Source: Halorubrum sp. 48-1-W
Lineage (GTDB): Archaea; Halobacteriota; Halobacteria; Halobacteriales; Haloferacaceae
Reading direction: 5' to 3'
DNA length: 64,000 bases
NCBI RefSeq assembly: GCF_003287355.1
Contig: NZ_QMIM01000016.1
Coordinates: 50,401 to 114,400, forward strand
Position numbers and translations under genes: made by a program. Shown here in pieces: positions 59,516-64,000 of the stretch (within the stretch, counting starts at the first letter, position 1; each line of letters opens with the position of its first letter). A model generated the notes under the pieces. That model saw only the letters and a list, made by a program, of their open reading frames with translations. It was not told the DNA's origin and ran no database searches.

Positions 59516-62477
59516 CGTCCCCAACGAAGGCGGCGTCGAACGGTCCCTCCTCTCGTGGCTTGACGCCGTCGGTTGGGAAGTACACGGACAAGACGGAAGC
59601 CGAGGCGCGAATGTTCTTGATGGAAAGTACGATCGCCGGAGTAACGAGGTCATTTACTGGAACCTACTGAAAGAGCAAATAATCGACCTCAACGACGAAA
59701 TCACGGAGGACAACGCCGATCGATTCCTCAATTCACTCCGTCGCGAGCTTGACTACGAGAACCTACTGGAAGGCAATCAGAACTTCCATGAACTGCTTAC
59801 TAAAGGCAAGACATTTGGAATCGAGAACGCCCGCGGCGGCAACGACACGATCTACGTTGACCTGATCGATTTCGACCCGGACGACTTCTTAGAATCAAAC
59901 CGATTCCACGCTGTCAATCAGTTCTCTGTCTCCCGAGGAGCAACCATTCGCCCGGACGTGACTCTCTTCGCCAACGGGATCCCGCTTGTCACGATGGAAC
60001 TCAAGTCGGTCGCTCAAGACAACGACTACTACGACGCTATCAGCGACCTTCACCAGTACGAGGAGGACGTTCCCCGGATGTTCATACCCGGACTGTTCAA
60101 CGTCGCCGCCGACACCATGGAGTTCCGGTACGGCTCTGTAGGTGCCCCTGACGAGTTCTACGAGCTGTGGAACGAGGCTCCCGAACAGTACGCCGACGAG
60201 GACAACCAGATGAAACAGGCCGTCCAAGCCCTGTGTAATCCGGCGACCCTCGTGGACGTTCTCAAGAACTTCGTCTTCTTCGAGAAGCGGCCCGGCGGGG
60301 ACGCCAAGATCATCCCGAGATACACCCAATACTACGCCGTCAACAGGATCCTCGACAGGGTCCGTGACGGGGTCCACGACCGGGGACTCATCTGGCACAC
60401 TCAAGGCTCGGGGAAGTCGTTCACGATGCTCTATGCGGCCGAGAATCTTCTCTCTCGAAGTGAGGTCGCCCGCAACCCACAAGTCTTCATCATCGTCGAT
60501 ACGGACAAGCTCAACAGCCAAATGCGGGACCAGCTTTCGAACCTCTCGCTGGCCCAATGGACAGAGGCCAAATCCATCGATCACCTCCAAGAACTGATCG
60601 AGGAGGGGAGTAGCCAACTCGTTCTCACGACTATTCAGAAATTCCAAGACGTCGAGCCGGACACCCAAGGCAACGACGAGGTGATCGTCATGTCCGACGA
60701 GGCCCATCGGTTCATGGAGGCCGATCTCGGAAGCCGTCTTGATGCCGCACTCCCCAACAGTTCGCACTTCGGTTTCACCGGAACTCCCGTGCGGGAAGGG
60801 GAACGAGAGAAGGACCGGAACACGTTCACCGAGTTCAGTCCCGAAGGCGAAGACTATCTCCATCGGTATTCGGTCAAACAAGGGATCGAAGACGGCCTCA
60901 TTCTCCCGGTCTACTTCACCCTCCGGCACGAAATGGAGTGGAAGGTATCCGAGGACGCCCTTGACGAGAAGTTCGAACACGAGTTCCGTGGGATGACGAC
61001 CGAGGAGAAGCGAGAGTTCATCAGTAAAAACGTCACCAGCCGGACTATGGCCGAACTCGAACCTCGGGTTGATCGGGCCGTCGAAGAGATAGACGACCAT
61101 TATCAGGAGAAGGTCGCTCCCAACGGCTGGAAGGGAATGGTCGTTACCCCGAGTCGGCGGTCAGCCGCCATGTACGGAGAACGCTTGAGAGAGCGTCGGG
61201 GAGAGGACGCCGTCGAAGTCCTCTATACATCCACCAATGACGATCCCGACCTCATTCGGAAGTTCCACACGGACCCCGAGGAGCGCGACAGTATCGTTGA
61301 AAGCTTCAAGGAACCCGACGAGGATCCGAGCCTTCTCGTCGTTCACAATATGCTTCTAACGGGCTTTGACGCACCGATCCTGAAGACAATGTACTTAGAC
61401 CGGAACCTGAAAGACCACAATCTCCTCCAAGCGATCGCCCGAACAAATCGGCCGGCAGATGGGAAACAGAACGGGGAGATTGTCGATTTCCAAGGTGTGT
61501 TCGAGAACATTGACGACGCCCTCGACTACGACGCCGAGACGAAGGCATACGCGGCCCGTGACGAGGAAGAGCTATTCGACGATCTCGTTGACCAGTTGGA
61601 GACGGTTATGGACATTTTCGACGGGATCCCGAAAGACGACTCCCAAGAAGCTACCAACGCCGCCGTCTCCCGGATCAGCAAGCACCCGGAACGTCGCGAA
61701 TTCAAACAGGGTTTCCGCCGGCTCCAGAACCTCTACGAATCCGTCGCCCCCGACGGTCGGCTGATCGAGGAAGGGATTCAGGATCAGTACAAGTGGTTAA
61801 GCCGTATTCAGGTGGCCTTTGAACGGACGACCTCGGGGAAGGAAGCCCCCGAAGACGATATGCGGGAGAAGACACGCCAGATAATCAACGAAAACGTAGA
61901 TGTGGGTGAGATCCGCGACGACTTTCCCACCTATAAGCTCGGAGAGGAGTTCCTCGAAGACGTAGAAGAGCTGGACAATCCGGGGGTCAAGGCCTCCCAA
62001 ATCGCCCATGCTACTCAAGATCACCTCCATCCGAGAACGGGTCAGAATCCACGCTACCAGCGTTTGAGTGAGCGCGTAACTGAGATAGTCGAACGCTGGC
62101 AGGGGGGTGACGTGGCTGATCCGGAAGCGGTTGAGGCACTCAAATCAGTTGAGGAGGAAGTCCTTGAAGTTGAGAAAGAAGCTGGTGATGACGCCGACGA
62201 ACGTGCCAAATACGCTATTGAGACTCATCTACGCGAAGAATTGGACGAGAAATTTGAACGAGGGAAGGCCGCCGACATAGCAAACTCCATTGTCGATCTG
62301 TTTGAGGACCGGGTTGACCGTGCGTATCCGGGATGGGAAACGAACAATGCGACCGAACAAGATGTGGAGAAACTGATCCTTGACGTAGTCGCGCTTGAGT
62401 ACAACCGGCCCGACCTGATCGATGACCCACTCGTAGACGCGATCCGGAATTACCTCGTGAACAATTATCATGCCTGA
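59508..62477 (+). CDS. hsdR: Type I restriction endonuclease subunit HsdR
   Basis: 989 residues. N-terminal PD-(D/E)XK nuclease with Asp150 (GATIRPDVTLF) and Glu164-x-Lys166 (MELKS), then SF2 translocase: Walker A TQGSGKS (298-304), MSDEAH (Asp-Glu-Ala-His, 397-400), FTGTPVRE, and motif VI AIARTNRP near 640. A helical C-terminal region follows. It cleaves unmodified DNA after ATP-driven translocation, working with HsdM and HsdS. All catalytic residues are present, so the system looks functional. Its end overlaps the metallopeptidase ATG by eight bases. Confidence 0.96.
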   Translation: MVSVPNEGGVERSLLSWLDAVGWEVHGQDGSRGANVLDGKYDRRSNEVIYWNLLKEQIIDLNDEITEDNADRFLNSLRRELDYENLLEGNQNFHELLTKGKTFGIENARGGNDTIYVDLIDFDPDDFLESNRFHAVNQFSVSRGATIRPDVTLFANGIPLVTMELKSVAQDNDYYDAISDLHQYEEDVPRMFIPGLFNVAADTMEFRYGSVGAPDEFYELWNEAPEQYADEDNQMKQAVQALCNPATLVDVLKNFVFFEKRPGGDAKIIPRYTQYYAVNRILDRVRDGVHDRGLIWHTQGSGKSFTMLYAAENLLSRSEVARNPQVFIIVDTDKLNSQMRDQLSNLSLAQWTEAKSIDHLQELIEEGSSQLVLTTIQKFQDVEPDTQGNDEVIVMSDEAHRFMEADLGSRLDAALPNSSHFGFTGTPVREGEREKDRNTFTEFSPEGEDYLHRYSVKQGIEDGLILPVYFTLRHEMEWKVSEDALDEKFEHEFRGMTTEEKREFISKNVTSRTMAELEPRVDRAVEEIDDHYQEKVAPNGWKGMVVTPSRRSAAMYGERLRERRGEDAVEVLYTSTNDDPDLIRKFHTDPEERDSIVESFKEPDEDPSLLVVHNMLLTGFDAPILKTMYLDRNLKDHNLLQAIARTNRPADGKQNGEIVDFQGVFENIDDALDYDAETKAYAARDEEELFDDLVDQLETVMDIFDGIPKDDSQEATNAAVSRISKHPERREFKQGFRRLQNLYESVAPDGRLIEEGIQDQYKWLSRIQVAFERTTSGKEAPEDDMREKTRQIINENVDVGEIRDDFPTYKLGEEFLEDVEELDNPGVKASQIAHATQDHLHPRTGQNPRYQRLSERVTEIVERWQGGDVADPEAVEALKSVEEEVLEVEKEAGDDADERAKYAIETHLREELDEKFERGKAADIANSIVDLFEDRVDRAYPGWETNNATEQDVEKLILDVVALEYNRPDLIDDPLVDAIRNYLVNNYHA

Positions 62478-63192
62478 AACGGCACCTCGGAAGGTCACAC
62501 TTCAACGGGAGAACGTCGCCTACGAAGTCCGCCATAGCGACGAGGCAACGCAACCACGAATAGATGTAGATATACACGGGGTTCGGGTCGTTCTTCCAGA
62601 GGACTCCACCACGGACCCCGAGGAGCTTCTCATGGAGGAGGCCGTGTGGGTTCTGGAAAAGAAGCGGAAATACGACGCCTACCGTGAGCAAATCCCCGAT
62701 CGGGAATTCGAACCGGGAGAACGATTTCCGCATTTCGGAGAACAGCACGAGATCGTCGTGGAGCAACGACCGTCTTCACAGATAGTCGAGGACGAATTTC
62801 GGCTGGCAAAGCACCACGTCGAACAGACTTCTATCAAGCGGGCTTTGGAGACACTTTATCGGCGGAAAGCTCGGGAACTCTTTGAGAAGCGGGCCAATCA
62901 CTTCGCCGAGGAGATGCGAGTCGAGTACGACAAGATCGAGGTCAGAAATCAACGGACGAAATGGGGATCCTGTTCCACTACCGGGACTCTCGGTTTGAAT
63001 TGGAGGTTGATGATGGCACCTTCAGATATTGTCGATTACGTCGTTGTTCACGAGCTGGCCCATCTCCGTGAACAGAATCATACTGACGAGTTTTGGTCCC
63101 TGGTCGCAGAACACGATCCTGAGTACACGGAACATGCTAAGTGGTTAGAGGAGAACAGTACGTCTCTCATCTTTTCAACAGATGACTTGTAG
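62470..63192 (+). CDS. YgjP-type (M48-like, SprT-family) zinc metallopeptidase of the R-M operon
   Basis: 240 residues. The signature RTKWGSCST (162-170), LNWRLMMAP, DYVVVHELAHLREQNHTDEFW with zinc-binding HELAH (194-198) and a downstream His matches YgjP-like metal-dependent peptidases. Such genes are repeatedly found after hsdR in type I operons, where their role is not settled. It is translationally coupled to hsdR by an eight-base overlap, so it is part of the operon. Confidence 0.92.
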   Translation: MPETAPRKVTLQRENVAYEVRHSDEATQPRIDVDIHGVRVVLPEDSTTDPEELLMEEAVWVLEKKRKYDAYREQIPDREFEPGERFPHFGEQHEIVVEQRPSSQIVEDEFRLAKHHVEQTSIKRALETLYRRKARELFEKRANHFAEEMRVEYDKIEVRNQRTKWGSCSTTGTLGLNWRLMMAPSDIVDYVVVHELAHLREQNHTDEFWSLVAEHDPEYTEHAKWLEENSTSLIFSTDDL

Positions 63193-63215
63193 ATAGTAGC
63201 GTAGTCTGAGGACAA

Positions 63216-63954
63216 TCACTTTGGCTTGACAATCTCGATTGGGAGTGGCTCCATCTTCGACCGATCCTTCTCTGGATCTTCTGGAAGCGTGGTTTGTTCT
63301 TTGTCAAGTAGTTGAGCAGTGTAAGCTAAGACCAGTGAATCAAGCACGTCATCTTTTCCATTCTTGCTAACGCGTCGTGCCCAAGATGGTGGTTCAACAA
63401 ACGTCTCAATCACATCTTCATAGAGCGATTCAAGCGATTCGTCTTTCGCAAAGAGAACTTCCTTGCGCTCGCGAAGTCCTTCCTCAGTACTCTTTTTATG
63501 TTCCATCGGAGATCCATGGAGCGCCGCAAAACAGACTTCAGGGTGAGATTCTCGTACTCTTCCGGTGGCTTCGCTAAATTCATCGAACAGCTCATCTACT
63601 TCACGAATACGAAGGCAGATCGACCAAGCTTGATTAGAGATACTGAATCCGAACTCCTCGTTGATCTCTTTCGCCTCCGTGAGCGTCTTAGCGTAGACCG
63701 CCCCACGAACAGGAGTTGAAAAAACGCTATTGTTCCGGATCGGTTTGAGGAACTCTGCCGCACGTTCATCACAGGCTCGCTTCCCGTTTTCACTCAGCCC
63801 AATTGGAATATCGATGAGAATTCGCTCTGCGTTCTTGTGATTGTTCCAGACACTGAGAATTGACGGGAACAGGTCGAAGTCATGACTGCCATCGTCTCGT
63901 AGAATAATTCCAAGCCATCCGTTACCAGCCCAATCAAGTCCAATATCAGTACAT
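63216..63954 (-). pseudogene. DUF429 family protein, start disrupted by a one-base frameshift
   Basis: The minus-strand frame ending at 63216 reads, from 63947 on, DIGLDWAGNGWLGIIL, LIDIPIGL, RACDERAAEFLKP, FSTPVRGAVYAKTLTEAKEINEE, SNQAWSICLRIREVDEL, SHPEVCFAALHGSPMEHKKST and a C-terminal DDVLDSLVLAYTAQLL: a complete DUF429 protein of about 245 residues. But the frame has a TGA at 63956-63954 just before and no ATG or GTG near it. The natural ATG TAC (63954-63949) is out of frame by one base. So either a one-base insertion near 63948 inactivated it, or the sequence has an error. Predicted RNase H-like nuclease fold. Confidence 0.72.
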
Positions 63955-64000
63955 CACAAAGCCGGTTAGTTGAGGCGTCTGCTTGCTGAAGGTGTGTCTA

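Overview
The window is chromosomal DNA of a halophilic archaeon. Proteins are acidic with very GC-rich third codon positions. Archaeal information-processing genes are present: aMBF1, an Lsm protein linked to L37e, RNase J, deoxyhypusine synthase, archaeosine synthase ArcS and SAMP1. Many starts lie 25-35 bases after a TATA-like box with no room for a leader. The gene complement and GC bias fit a Halorubrum-like genus, but the genus is an inference.

Layout: (1) 1-7,900 holds dnaJ (cut by the left edge), dnaK, tpiA, a DICT protein, a large PAS/GAF/HTH sensor-regulator, two near-identical palindromes, a small zinc ribbon and aMBF1. (2) 7,960-21,060 is ordinary core: an XPB-like helicase, aroA, a YdjM-like membrane protein, PAC2, TrmB, MscS and MATE transport genes, a Gfo/Idh/MocA dehydrogenase and a DUF418 protein. 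(3) 21,078-22,961 has a FAH-family gene and a beta-grasp (MoaD/SAMP) fusion overlapping a small gene. (4) 23,277-31,347 is a probable catabolic cluster: an Lrp regulator, a class III aminotransferase, a methylmalonate-semialdehyde-type dehydrogenase, a YtcJ-like amidohydrolase, a CocE/NonD hydrolase and a small partner. (5) 31,402-53,443 mixes a bactofilin-like protein, a broken MOT1-type transporter, an eIF2B-like protein, a LysN/MocR-type aminotransferase, a histidine kinase, mch, a PhoU/TrkA_C protein, arcS, a prenyltransferase with RNase J, lsm-rpl37e, dys, samp1, and a TrkA_C pair beside a K+ channel.

(6) From about 54,192 the character changes. A tRNA-Ser(UGA) gene stops in its variable arm, and the DNA after it is visibly AT-richer. 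This segment carries a solo HsdR-N nuclease, a very AT-rich PD-(D/E)XK-like protein, and a type I restriction-modification operon (hsdM-hsdS-hsdR-metallopeptidase, each junction overlapping by eight bases). It ends in a DUF429 gene whose start is frameshifted. It looks like an acquired defence island joined to a broken tRNA gene. No integrase is seen in the window, so the right boundary lies outside.

A recurring feature is short tandem repeats (16-32 bp, two to four copies), often at the 3' ends of genes or in linkers. No rRNA, complete tRNA, CRISPR array, transposase or replication origin was recognised.
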